DNA of 14,546 nucleotides. Origin: an uncultured Ruminococcus sp. (GTDB taxonomy: Bacteria; Bacillota_A; Clostridia; Oscillospirales; Ruminococcaceae). The DNA lies in assembly GCA_946629405.1 (NCBI GenBank), contig CAMOXW010000234.1, positions 1-14,546 on the forward strand, in the 5' to 3' direction. The notes below the pieces were generated by a model, which was not told where the DNA came from, did no database searches, and saw nothing but the letters and a program-made list of their open reading frames with translations. Positions within the stretch are counted from its first letter, which is position 1, and each line of letters opens with the position of its first letter. Position numbers and translations under genes: made by a program. Shown here in pieces: positions 6,341-13,086 of the stretch.

Positions 6341-7353
6341 ACCATAAGCTCCTTTTTTAAGTTTTCGTATGCTGCGATCACCTTGTCGCACCAGATGTCA
6401 AAGTCGGGGTCATCTTTTTGAAGTTCCGGATGAGCGAGGATATTCCGCACTGTTTCGCGGATGCCCTGATCTGCTCGGACGGTCGCACAGAAGTCCGGGA
6501 CGGCTTGTTTCACCTTGCTGTTGTCGAAGATGACGGAATTAGCCTTGTCGCCGATAAGACTTCCGGTGAGGTCATAATCGCTCACGGCTGCCAGGAATTC
6601 CGATGGGATATGCACAGCATTCAGCTTCACACCGAGAGAATCAGCGATGATCTGGTATATCTGATCCCACGTCAGGCTCTCGTCCGAGGTGATGTGGAAG
6701 GTCTGACCAATGGCGTGGATATTCCCGACAAGTCCGCAGTAAGCCTTTGCGAAGTCGCTGTTATGTGTGATCGTCCAGAGCGAGGTGCCGTCGCCGTGGA
6801 TAATGACAGGCTTGCCCTCAGCCATGCGCTTTATCACCTGCCAGCTTCCGCCGTTTCCGTGGACGCCGAGCGGGACGCTTCGCTCATCGTAGGTATGGCT
6901 TGGACGTATTATAGTGACAGGGAAGCCATTTTCGCGGTACTGTCTCATAAGGTACTCCTCGCAGGCGATCTTGTCGCGGGAATACTGCCAGTAGGGGTTG
7001 GAAAGCGGTGTGCTCTCGGTGATGACGGGGGAGGACAGCGGCTTCTGGTAAGCTGAGGCTGAGCTGATAAAGATATACTGCCGTGTTTTGCCGCTGAACA
7101 GGCGGAAGTCGCGTTCAGCCTGTTCAGGGACGAAGCCGATGAATTCTCCGACGGCATCGAAGTACATTCCCCTGGTCAGGCGGGTGACGGCAGCCTCATC
7201 GTCGATGCTTGCGTTGAGCACGGTGACGTTTCCGGGAAGCTCAGACGAGCGGCTGCCGCGGTTGATGAGGAATACCTCATGTCCCTGCTGAGCAAGTCTG
7301 CGGGTAATTGCCATGCTTATCGTACCGGTACCGCCGATCAATAAAACCTTCAT
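6337..7353 (-). CDS. Extended SDR: NAD-dependent epimerase/dehydratase family protein
   Basis: 338 residues. The N-terminal Rossmann motif is G7-G-T-G-T-I-S13, a variant of GxxGxxG with Ser in place of the last Gly. The catalytic pair is Y124-S-R-D-K128, with the upstream serine block S97-S-A-S100. RPSHTY (150-155) and the C-terminal half correspond to the substrate-binding part of sugar-nucleotide epimerase-like proteins. It should be a cytoplasmic NAD(P)-dependent reductase, dehydratase or epimerase; many relatives are annotated only this far. The ATG at 7353-7351 has AGAAGG a few nt upstream and begins with the expected beta strand; the extension to 7419 would cross the promoter -10 and is rejected. 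It is the first gene of a two-gene operon with the alcohol dehydrogenase, so an NAD(P)-linked carbonyl substrate shared by both is a reasonable guess. Confidence 0.85.
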   Translation of the reverse strand: MKVLLIGGTGTISMAITRRLAQQGHEVFLINRGSRSSELPGNVTVLNASIDDEAAVTRLTRGMYFDAVGEFIGFVPEQAERDFRLFSGKTRQYIFISSASAYQKPLSSPVITESTPLSNPYWQYSRDKIACEEYLMRQYRENGFPVTIIRPSHTYDERSVPLGVHGNGGSWQVIKRMAEGKPVIIHGDGTSLWTITHNSDFAKAYCGLVGNIHAIGQTFHITSDESLTWDQIYQIIADSLGVKLNAVHIPSEFLAAVSDYDLTGSLIGDKANSVIFDNSKVKQAVPDFCATVRADQGIRETVRNILAHPELQKDDPDFDIWCDKVIAAYENLKKELMV

Positions 7354-7407
7354 AAAAAACCTTCTTTCTGCGTAAGATATTTGTCTGCGTACACAAACGT
7401 CATATAC

Positions 7408-7436
7408 ATTGTAACACATCAGTCAGGAAAAAACAA
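7408..7436 (-). promoter_or_regulatory. Promoter of the epimerase/alcohol dehydrogenase operon
   Basis: On the minus strand: -35 TTGTTT (7436-7431), 17-bp spacer, -10 TACAAT (7413-7408) preceded by TGT, giving an extended -10 (TGTTACAAT). The start point would be near 7401, leaving a leader of about 48 nt. Confidence 0.65.
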
Positions 7437-7531
7437 GGGAAAGTTTTGAGTTTAAAGCTGAAAGCTTCGGTGCTGCTCAGGGACGTTCCTGAAAGAGCGG
7501 ACGCGGTGCAGGGACTGGATGGTATTACATG

Positions 7532-7563
7532 AAAAAGGGGCTGTGCCGGAAAAGCACAGCCCT
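7532..7563 (-). terminator. Intrinsic terminator of the dockerin metalloprotease gene
   Basis: On the minus strand GGGCTGTGC (7562-7554) pairs perfectly with GCACAGCCC (7546-7538) around a 7-nt loop, followed by C and five T (7536-7532). It lies 13 nt beyond the stop codon at 7576. The plus-strand tail TTATTT is weaker. Confidence 0.85.
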
Positions 7564-7575
7564 TATTTGGGGGAA

Positions 7576-10017
7576 TTATTTTGATGATATCGTAATTGTA
7601 TAAGCGCCGTTTTCAAGCTGACCTATGGTTATCTTCAAGCCGGGATCGACTGTCTGCTGAGCGTTTGAGTCGTACCAGTTGAAGCCGGAAATGCTGTTTG
7701 TGATAACGTCGCCGGAGTGGTAGAAATTATCGGTATCTGAGTCGTCGATGATGCGGATGAGTCTTCTGCCATTGTCGGAATTAGTGAATTCGCTGCCGCT
7801 TGCGTATCTGAAATAGGTATTCCAGCCATACTCAGTGGTTGCGTCGATGTGGTAGACGCGGACACCGCTGCCCTTCTTCTGCCACCACGGAACTGCGCTG
7901 TTGTTGCCGTCCTGGGAGGCGTACTCGATTATGAAGAACTCGGAGAAATAGTGTTCGGCAAGATCATCCTGATAAGGTATGATAACGCAGTTGCCATTAT
8001 CGGTCTGAGCGTTTCGGAGGGTGTAGGTCTTAGTGCCCATTGAGGAGCTGTAGACCTCGACCTGATCCTTTGTATAGAAGCCGAGCATGAGCTTAGAGAA
8101 TGCGCCGAAGTCCGTACCCGCATCGGTGTCCATGAGTTCGATTCCAGCCGCACCGTGCATACCCTCGGAGTCAGCCGTGGTAAAGAGATAATAGTCGGGA
8201 AGACCTGTACAGTGACCCATTTCGTGGCAGTATGATGAAACGAAGTTGACATAGTCAGTGAGGGAATTGACCTGTGCGTTTCCGGTAATGATATGACCTA
8301 TGCCAACGCCGTCAACTCTGTAGCTTGGGTCGCCGAAAGCACCTGCACACGGCCACCAGTGGTCATCGCCGGCCTTTGTGGGGGTGGTAAAAAGAGTGCA
8401 GTCTATCCTGCCGTCTCCGTCGCCGTCGAACTGTGCGAAGTCGGTCTGTTCACTGAAGGCATCGTAGCATTCCTCAGCGATCTTGACCTTGTTGTCGTCG
8501 TAGGCGGCCTGATTTTCCTTGGTGGTATAGCGGAATACCTTTCCGCTGAGCTGCATATTGCCCTTGGAAGCTCTACCGTAGAATGCGGAGAAGCTCTCGA
8601 AGGGGTAGCAGACGTTTCCGGCGTCAGCGCTGCCGAAGGCTATCTTGTCGAGCTCCGCCTCACTGGGAGCATAGTCGTACCTGCAATCGGGGAAGTCAAC
8701 GTAGAATATCACCATTTTAGCTTCTCCGGAAGTGTTCAGCGAAGCGCCGTGAACCTTGATAGAAGCGTCGATGAACTCCGCAGCGGGAGCGACAGTGCCG
8801 GGCTCCAACAGGAGGCGTCTGAGGAGTATGAGGTCATAGATGTCGATAACGCCGTCGCTGCAAAGGTCACCGGCTTCCCAGTCGGCAAGATAAGTGCCTG
8901 ACTTCCGAAGCAGCCAGTTCTGCATAGTGATGATGTCAGCGATACTGAAGCTGCCGTCAGCGTTCACATCGCCCTTTATGCGGTCATTCTGCACGGGGGA
9001 AGCGGTGGTAGTAGTTGATGTGGTTGTCGCAGCCGTAGTTGTAGAAGTGACAGGCTGAGCGTTTGCAAGGTCGAATCTTCCGGGCTCATCCTTGATCTTG
9101 GTCCACATATAGCGGAGCATCCAGCCGTCGAAATCGGTTATTTTAGCAGCTGAGCCAGCCATCATGATAGAGTTCTCGCCGCCGGGGAAGCCTCCGGGCG
9201 GGAATCCGTCCGATTCACCCTCACCGCCGTAGAAATCGGTCATACCGAAGCCGTGGCCTATCTCATGCTCAAGGACGTGTAAGCTGCCGTTGCTGAGCAT
9301 CCCGAGGTAAGCCGTGTCGGAGAGCCTCTGCCCCCAGTCGCCTCCGCAGCCGCCTATATCCGGGAAGCCCTGTGTCGCCCACATATACATATCGAATCTT
9401 TTGTCAAGACCGCCGGGGTATTCATAGCTGCGGTCGCTGAAATGGTCGAAGCGCGAGAGCTCTGACGGAGCGTAGGGCTCCTTATCGGGGATAGTATCCC
9501 TGCCGTTTGTGGTATCGTACTGAGCGTCGTAGTATTTTGTGTCGGTGTAAACGACCTCGTCGTCGTGCAGGTCGAGGAGGCAGCTCTTGTCGATGACTGC
9601 CCAGCCGACTACCTTGACGTCGATATGTTCATAGGGCCAGTTTTCGTAGCCTGCGAGCCAGTCGTTCCAGTCGTTGATACATTTCGAGAGCATAGTCTCG
9701 AACTGCTGACGCTGCTCATAGGTAACGGTGCTGTAGGACTGCCACTTGACGACATAGTTGATAGTACCCTTGCCGGCGACTATCATGTCGAAGATATTGT
9801 TATAGCGTCCTGTACTTGAGCCCAACGAGTTTTCTTTGACGATACGGTTGTTCCATATCCAGTCAGCCGCATACTGATAATCCGACGGCATATCGGATAT
9901 ACTTGCCGCCGCAGCAGTAAAGGAACTGCTGGGACTGATGCGGACGGCACTCAGGTCAGCGGCGGTAAGCATCATAGCTGCTGCGGCAGCCGCCGCCGCA
10001 ATTTTTCTGATCTTCAT
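7576..10017 (-). CDS. Secreted protein: zincin domain - Thr linker - type I dockerin - M6 metalloprotease
   Basis: 813 residues. A signal peptide (MKIRK, then an alanine-rich core to about residue 24) indicates export. Residues about 45-315 hold a zincin-like domain with H251-E-I-G-H255-x2-G258-x2-D261 and a possible Met-turn (SIMMAGS, 283-289). A Ser/Thr-rich linker (323-341) leads to a type I dockerin (348-405), with calcium loops D350/N352/D354/D361 and D384/C386/D388/D395. Residues about 430-813 form an M6 (immune-inhibitor-A-like) peptidase with H598-E-M-G-H602-x2-G605-x2-D608 and a Ca-loop-like D531-G-D-G-D-G-R-I-D539. The dockerin should attach the protein to a cohesin scaffoldin. The ATG at 10017 has TGGAGGT 4-5 nt upstream and begins the signal peptide; in-frame sequence up to 10143 is leader. 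Residues 1-405 alone look like a complete dockerin enzyme, so the M6 part may have been added by fusion. Substrates are unknown. Confidence 0.88.
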   Translation of the reverse strand: MKIRKIAAAAAAAAMMLTAADLSAVRISPSSSFTAAAASISDMPSDYQYAADWIWNNRIVKENSLGSSTGRYNNIFDMIVAGKGTINYVVKWQSYSTVTYEQRQQFETMLSKCINDWNDWLAGYENWPYEHIDVKVVGWAVIDKSCLLDLHDDEVVYTDTKYYDAQYDTTNGRDTIPDKEPYAPSELSRFDHFSDRSYEYPGGLDKRFDMYMWATQGFPDIGGCGGDWGQRLSDTAYLGMLSNGSLHVLEHEIGHGFGMTDFYGGEGESDGFPPGGFPGGENSIMMAGSAAKITDFDGWMLRYMWTKIKDEPGRFDLANAQPVTSTTTAATTTSTTTTASPVQNDRIKGDVNADGSFSIADIITMQNWLLRKSGTYLADWEAGDLCSDGVIDIYDLILLRRLLLEPGTVAPAAEFIDASIKVHGASLNTSGEAKMVIFYVDFPDCRYDYAPSEAELDKIAFGSADAGNVCYPFESFSAFYGRASKGNMQLSGKVFRYTTKENQAAYDDNKVKIAEECYDAFSEQTDFAQFDGDGDGRIDCTLFTTPTKAGDDHWWPCAGAFGDPSYRVDGVGIGHIITGNAQVNSLTDYVNFVSSYCHEMGHCTGLPDYYLFTTADSEGMHGAAGIELMDTDAGTDFGAFSKLMLGFYTKDQVEVYSSSMGTKTYTLRNAQTDNGNCVIIPYQDDLAEHYFSEFFIIEYASQDGNNSAVPWWQKKGSGVRVYHIDATTEYGWNTYFRYASGSEFTNSDNGRRLIRIIDDSDTDNFYHSGDVITNSISGFNWYDSNAQQTVDPGLKITIGQLENGAYTITISSK

Positions 10018-10037
10018 AATTACCTCCAATACACTTG

Positions 10038-10117
10038 ATGCAGAAGCATTCCCGCAAAAAGAGGGGCGCGGGAAGCGTCTGTTTCTGAAAAGTCCCCCCT
10101 CAGGGATAAACCCCGCG
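10038..10117 (-). promoter_or_regulatory. Structured 5' leader of the metalloprotease mRNA (candidate attenuator)
   Basis: Within the roughly 140-nt leader, segment A (CGCGGGG, 10117-10111) can pair with segment B (TCCCGCG, 10073-10067) around about 37 nt. B can instead pair with segment C (GCGGG, 10055-10051). A-B is followed by CCCCTC and five T (10060-10056), terminator-like but with a 6-nt gap. A small ATGC-AGAA-GCAT hairpin (10049-10038) lies just before the ribosome site. The mutually exclusive pairings suggest regulation. It matches no riboswitch class I recognise. Confidence 0.35.
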
Positions 10118-10165
10118 TGCAGAAGCGAGGCGTCCGGCAGCAACCCATAGCTGCTTTATATAGTA

Positions 10166-10195
10166 ATTGTACAACTTTAATTAACAATTCGTCAA
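10166..10195 (-). promoter_or_regulatory. Sigma-A promoter of the metalloprotease gene
   Basis: On the minus strand: -35 TTGACG (10195-10190), 18-bp spacer, -10 TACAAT (10171-10166). The start near 10159 leaves a leader of about 140 nt before the ATG at 10017. The palindrome TTGTACAA (10167-10174) overlaps the -10. Confidence 0.65.
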
Positions 10196-10206
10196 TAGAT
10201 TATTGA
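10192..10206. promoter_or_regulatory. Candidate operator over the protease -35
   Basis: TCAATA-GAT-TATTGA is a perfect 6-3-6 inverted repeat. Its left arm covers four bases of the protease -35 box and the rest lies directly upstream of it, so a bound protein would block or recruit polymerase at that promoter. It is 47 bp upstream of the regulator gene's own -35. Part of the symmetry arises from the TTGA of the -35 itself. Confidence 0.45.
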
Positions 10207-10252
10207 GGATTTTTCGATTTCAACAATTGCACAGCGCAACTGTAAAATAAGC

Positions 10253-10281
10253 TTGAAACGCATCCTTAAATATGATATAAT
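10253..10281 (+). promoter_or_regulatory. Sigma-A promoter of the AraC-type regulator gene
   Basis: TTGAAA (10253-10258), 17-bp spacer, TATAAT (10276-10281). The start near 10288 leaves a very short leader that begins just before the ribosome site GGAGGTG (10293-10299). Upstream, TTGC-ACAGC-GCAA (10227-10239) is a short imperfect operator candidate. Confidence 0.8.
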
Positions 10282-10304
10282 ATTACAGTAACGGAGGTGA
10301 GCCC

Positions 10305-12029
10305 ATGAAAAAAATACCATTGATAGGCGTTGTCGCGCCTTTGATCGCAAAGGAGCATATCGCAAATATAATCCGCGGGATAATCGCACAGGCTGAGGAG
10401 TGCCAGTGCCGGGTAATGATATTATCACCGCTGTGCAGCTTCAATTATTGCAGTACCATGCAGTCTGACGCTGAAAAGGAGATATATGAGCTGATATCCT
10501 CGGAAGATCTCAGCGGTTTCATATATATCAAGGACGACCCCACCATGAGCCGCGATGTGACTGACCGCATAGAGGCGCTGCTCAGGAACTCCAACAGGTA
10601 CGTCATGGCTGTTGACGAGGAGGGGAATTCCATGTTTGACAGCACACAGTATGACGATTACTACGATTTCAGCAAGGTCGTCGAGCATCTTGTTCAGGTA
10701 CACGGGCACAGGAAGATCTATTGTCTGACCGGTCCGGAGCAGCTTTTCCAGTCACGGTCGAGACTGCGGGCGTATATGGACGTCATGCAGAAGTACGGGC
10801 TTTACTATGATGAAAACTATTATTTTTACGGGACCTTCTGGGTGGATTCTTCGCAGGAACTTGCGCGGCGGCTGATCTCCGGCGAGCTGAGTATGCCTGA
10901 GGCTATAGTCTGCGGCAATGATATCATGGCAATGTCGCTGATAAAGTGCCTTCAGGGGGCAGGGATAAGCGTTCCGGGCGACGTTGCCGTGACAGGCTAT
11001 GACGGCTTTCCGTTCTCTGCGAATGTTGACGTAACTCTCACGACTTATGCCCGCGACCATTTCCAGCTTGGTGCGGACGCGATGAGGAGGCTCATGAGAA
11101 ATATCACCGGCAGGCTTTACGGCAAGGTCTCGCGCACGGACAGCGGCTTCATCATCGGAAGCTCCTGCGGGTGCCGGAATATCCCTGCCAACCAGCTTAT
11201 GAGCAGCATGGCATGGAGCAAGCCGAGAATGTGGCGTGAGGAGATCATCTGCGATGACCTGAGCTATGACCTGAGCCTTTCCGCGGACAGGGAAGACCTG
11301 CTGAAAAGGGCATTCCGGCATATCAATACACTTTACAGGGCAGAGAGGGTCGCGGTCTATCTTTCGGACGGCTCGCCTGAAAGTGTAAGGCTGAGAGCGC
11401 TGTATTCCGGCGGAAACTGCTCTGTCGCAGAAGGAGATAGCTTTAGTCCTGCGGAGGTCTCACACTTTGCAGACGAAGAAAAAAGCCGTGCGGTCTTCGT
11501 ATCGCTGCTGCACTACGGAGCTGAAAGATTTGGCTTTATTACGCTGGAATTCGGTGACAACAGCTTTGTATATGACGGCTACTATCTCAGATTCGTGTCT
11601 GCACTTAACGTTGAGCTGCACCGGGTCGGTAAGGCTGACAGCTCGTCCGTGAGGTCTGAGGCATTTGCCGGAAAGGGGATAAGGAGCAGGAAAAATTCCG
11701 ACTGCTATGCAGGTCTTTGCAGGCTGCGAAGCAGGATGAAGCTCCAGCCTGAGAAATACCGGAGCATCGGGCTCATCTGCACCGAAATGAACATGAGCAG
11801 GAGCACGCTCCAGAAGAATTACAGGGAATTTTTCGGTGCCACAATATTCGAGGAGCTCATCATCTTCAGGGTGAAGAAGGCAGAGAAGCTTCTCGCCGGG
11901 ACGAATACCCCCATAAACAGGATCGCTGAGATGTGCGGGTATTCATCCGAGAGTTATTTCATGAAGCAGTTCAAAAAGCTGACCGGCAGAACACCGTCAG
12001 AGTATCGCGGGGAGGCGGCGGAGGAGTGA
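10305..12029 (+). CDS. Hybrid regulator: LacI-type sugar-sensor domain, middle domain, AraC HTH
   Basis: 574 residues, no signal peptide, cytoplasmic. Residues about 4-285 resemble the ligand-binding half of LacI/GalR repressors (CGNDIMA at 203-209, VTGYDGF at 229-235), but there is no LacI helix-turn-helix before it. The domain ends in SCGC (287-290), a motif seen after this sensor in multidomain Clostridia proteins. Residues about 325-440 may be GAF-like; this is uncertain. The C-terminus (about 470-568) is an AraC/XylS DNA-binding domain with two HTH units: the first at about 487-506 (ICTEMNMSRSTLQ), the second at about 537-556, ending in the typical FKKLTGRTPSEYR. GGAGGTG 5 nt upstream supports ATG 10305. 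The gene is divergent from the dockerin metalloprotease gene across 287 bp, so it probably senses a sugar-like or other small ligand and controls that gene and perhaps itself. XylR-type regulators share this sensor plus AraC layout. The ligand is unknown. Confidence 0.85.
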   Translation: MKKIPLIGVVAPLIAKEHIANIIRGIIAQAEECQCRVMILSPLCSFNYCSTMQSDAEKEIYELISSEDLSGFIYIKDDPTMSRDVTDRIEALLRNSNRYVMAVDEEGNSMFDSTQYDDYYDFSKVVEHLVQVHGHRKIYCLTGPEQLFQSRSRLRAYMDVMQKYGLYYDENYYFYGTFWVDSSQELARRLISGELSMPEAIVCGNDIMAMSLIKCLQGAGISVPGDVAVTGYDGFPFSANVDVTLTTYARDHFQLGADAMRRLMRNITGRLYGKVSRTDSGFIIGSSCGCRNIPANQLMSSMAWSKPRMWREEIICDDLSYDLSLSADREDLLKRAFRHINTLYRAERVAVYLSDGSPESVRLRALYSGGNCSVAEGDSFSPAEVSHFADEEKSRAVFVSLLHYGAERFGFITLEFGDNSFVYDGYYLRFVSALNVELHRVGKADSSSVRSEAFAGKGIRSRKNSDCYAGLCRLRSRMKLQPEKYRSIGLICTEMNMSRSTLQKNYREFFGATIFEELIIFRVKKAEKLLAGTNTPINRIAEMCGYSSESYFMKQFKKLTGRTPSEYRGEAAEE

Positions 12030-12083
12030 TCTGCTGCTTCATATAAAAGTGAGCCCTGTCAGGAAGGATTTCAATTTTTAATA

Positions 12084-12116
12084 TTTCTGAAACATTTCTG
12101 GAACAATTCTAAAACA
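12084..12116 (+). promoter_or_regulatory. Three tandem 11-bp repeats in place of a -35 (activator site)
   Basis: TTTCTGAAACA (12084-12094), TTTCTGGAACA (12095-12105) and ATTCTAAAACA (12106-12116) follow one another without a gap, consensus WTTCTRRAACA. The period equals about one helical turn, and the array ends 9 bp before the -10. The preceding 11 bp (12073-12083) are a weak fourth copy at best. The layout resembles OmpR/PhoB-family response-regulator sites that replace the -35. Confidence 0.6.
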
Positions 12117-12125
12117 TTGCGGGGT

Positions 12126-12131
12126 TATAAT
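12126..12131 (+). promoter_or_regulatory. -10 element of the ABC transporter operon
   Basis: TATAAT is perfect. At 17 or 18 bp upstream the sequence is ACAATT or AACAAT, neither resembling TTGACA. The predicted start is near 12138, with a leader of about 25 nt before the ATG at 12163. Confidence 0.65.
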
Positions 12132-12162
12132 ACAGACATACTAAAACACAGGAGGGATACAG

Positions 12163-13086
12163 ATGAGTGTTATAGATGTTGACAGGCTCACTAAGGACTA
12201 CGGCAGCGGAAGGGGCATCTTCGGAGTAAGCTTCGGCATCGCAGAAGGCGAAACGCTTGGCTTCCTCGGACCAAACGGCGCGGGCAAGTCCACGACGATG
12301 CGCCACCTCATGGGCTTCTCGAAGCCGCAGAGCGGTGAAGCAAGGATAAACGGGATGAACTGCTATAAGCAGCACGACATGATCCTCGGCAGAGTTGGTT
12401 ATCTTCCCGGAGAGGTAGCGCTTCCGGACGGACTGCGCGGTGACGAGTTCATAGAAATGATGAAGGGAATGAGGCGAGGCTCCTGCGCTGACCGCTCGGG
12501 CGAGCTGCTCGATATGTTCAGCCTTGACCCTAAAGGTGATGTAAAGCGAATGAGCATAGGCGAGAAAAGGAAGCTCGCCGTAGTGACAGCCTTCATGAGC
12601 GATCCGGATATACTTCTTCTTGACGAGCCGACAAGCGGTCTTGACCCGGTGATGCAGGAGGTGTTCATAGACTTTATCCGCGGGGAGAAAAAACGCGGCA
12701 AGACCATACTTCTATCCAGCCATATTTTCAGCGAGGTCGAAGCGCTCTGCGACCGGATAGCAATAATCAAGGAAGGCAGGCTCATTTCAACGGTTGATGC
12801 GGCTGATGTGAAGCATGGCCTGAAAAATATCTTCAGGATAGAGTTCTGCTCGGTGAAGGATTATGAAGTCTTCCTCAGTTCCGGAATGAAGCCGGACTTT
12901 GCCGATAAGACGAGCCGGAAGTGTGATGTATCTGTTCCGGACAGCGATACAAACAGGTTCATTTCAGCGCTTTCGGGGTGCAGGATAAAGAATATCGACG
13001 AACATTCAGTCAGTCTTGAAGAATACTTCATGCATTTCTATAAGAACAACAGGAGCTTTGGTACAGGAGGTGCGGTAAATGTCTGA
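12163..13086 (+). CDS. ABC transporter ATP-binding protein, first of two (ABC-2 exporter type)
   Basis: 307 residues. Walker A G36-P-N-G-A-G-K42-S-T44, signature region M130-S-I-G-E-K-R-K137 (degenerate LSGGQ), Walker B ILLLDEP with D154-E155, D-loop SGLDP, and H-loop H187. The Q-loop position reads YLPGE, with no glutamine, as in the DrrA/CcmA-like branch that pairs with ABC-2 permeases. The region after about 210 is a C-terminal extension of unknown use. It should energise transport through the permease encoded two genes down. AGGAGG (12150-12155) stands 7 nt before the ATG. The end overlaps the next gene by 8 nt. Cargo is unknown; antibiotics, peptides or lipids are usual for this type. 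Confidence 0.9.
   Translation: MSVIDVDRLTKDYGSGRGIFGVSFGIAEGETLGFLGPNGAGKSTTMRHLMGFSKPQSGEARINGMNCYKQHDMILGRVGYLPGEVALPDGLRGDEFIEMMKGMRRGSCADRSGELLDMFSLDPKGDVKRMSIGEKRKLAVVTAFMSDPDILLLDEPTSGLDPVMQEVFIDFIRGEKKRGKTILLSSHIFSEVEALCDRIAIIKEGRLISTVDAADVKHGLKNIFRIEFCSVKDYEVFLSSGMKPDFADKTSRKCDVSVPDSDTNRFISALSGCRIKNIDEHSVSLEEYFMHFYKNNRSFGTGGAVNV

Noticed and set aside
8293..8901. 202-codon plus-strand frame antisense to the metalloprotease
   Set aside because: It opposes the conserved M6 and dockerin coding sequence and has no ribosome site; a shadow frame.
10018..10143. Coding extension of the metalloprotease upstream of its signal peptide
   Set aside because: The 42 extra residues have no signal-peptide character, and the ATG at 10017 has a strong ribosome site and begins a classic signal sequence.
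12030..12080. Terminator after the AraC-type regulator
   Set aside because: Only a trivial CCTGTCAGG palindrome is present, without a proper stem and T-run.
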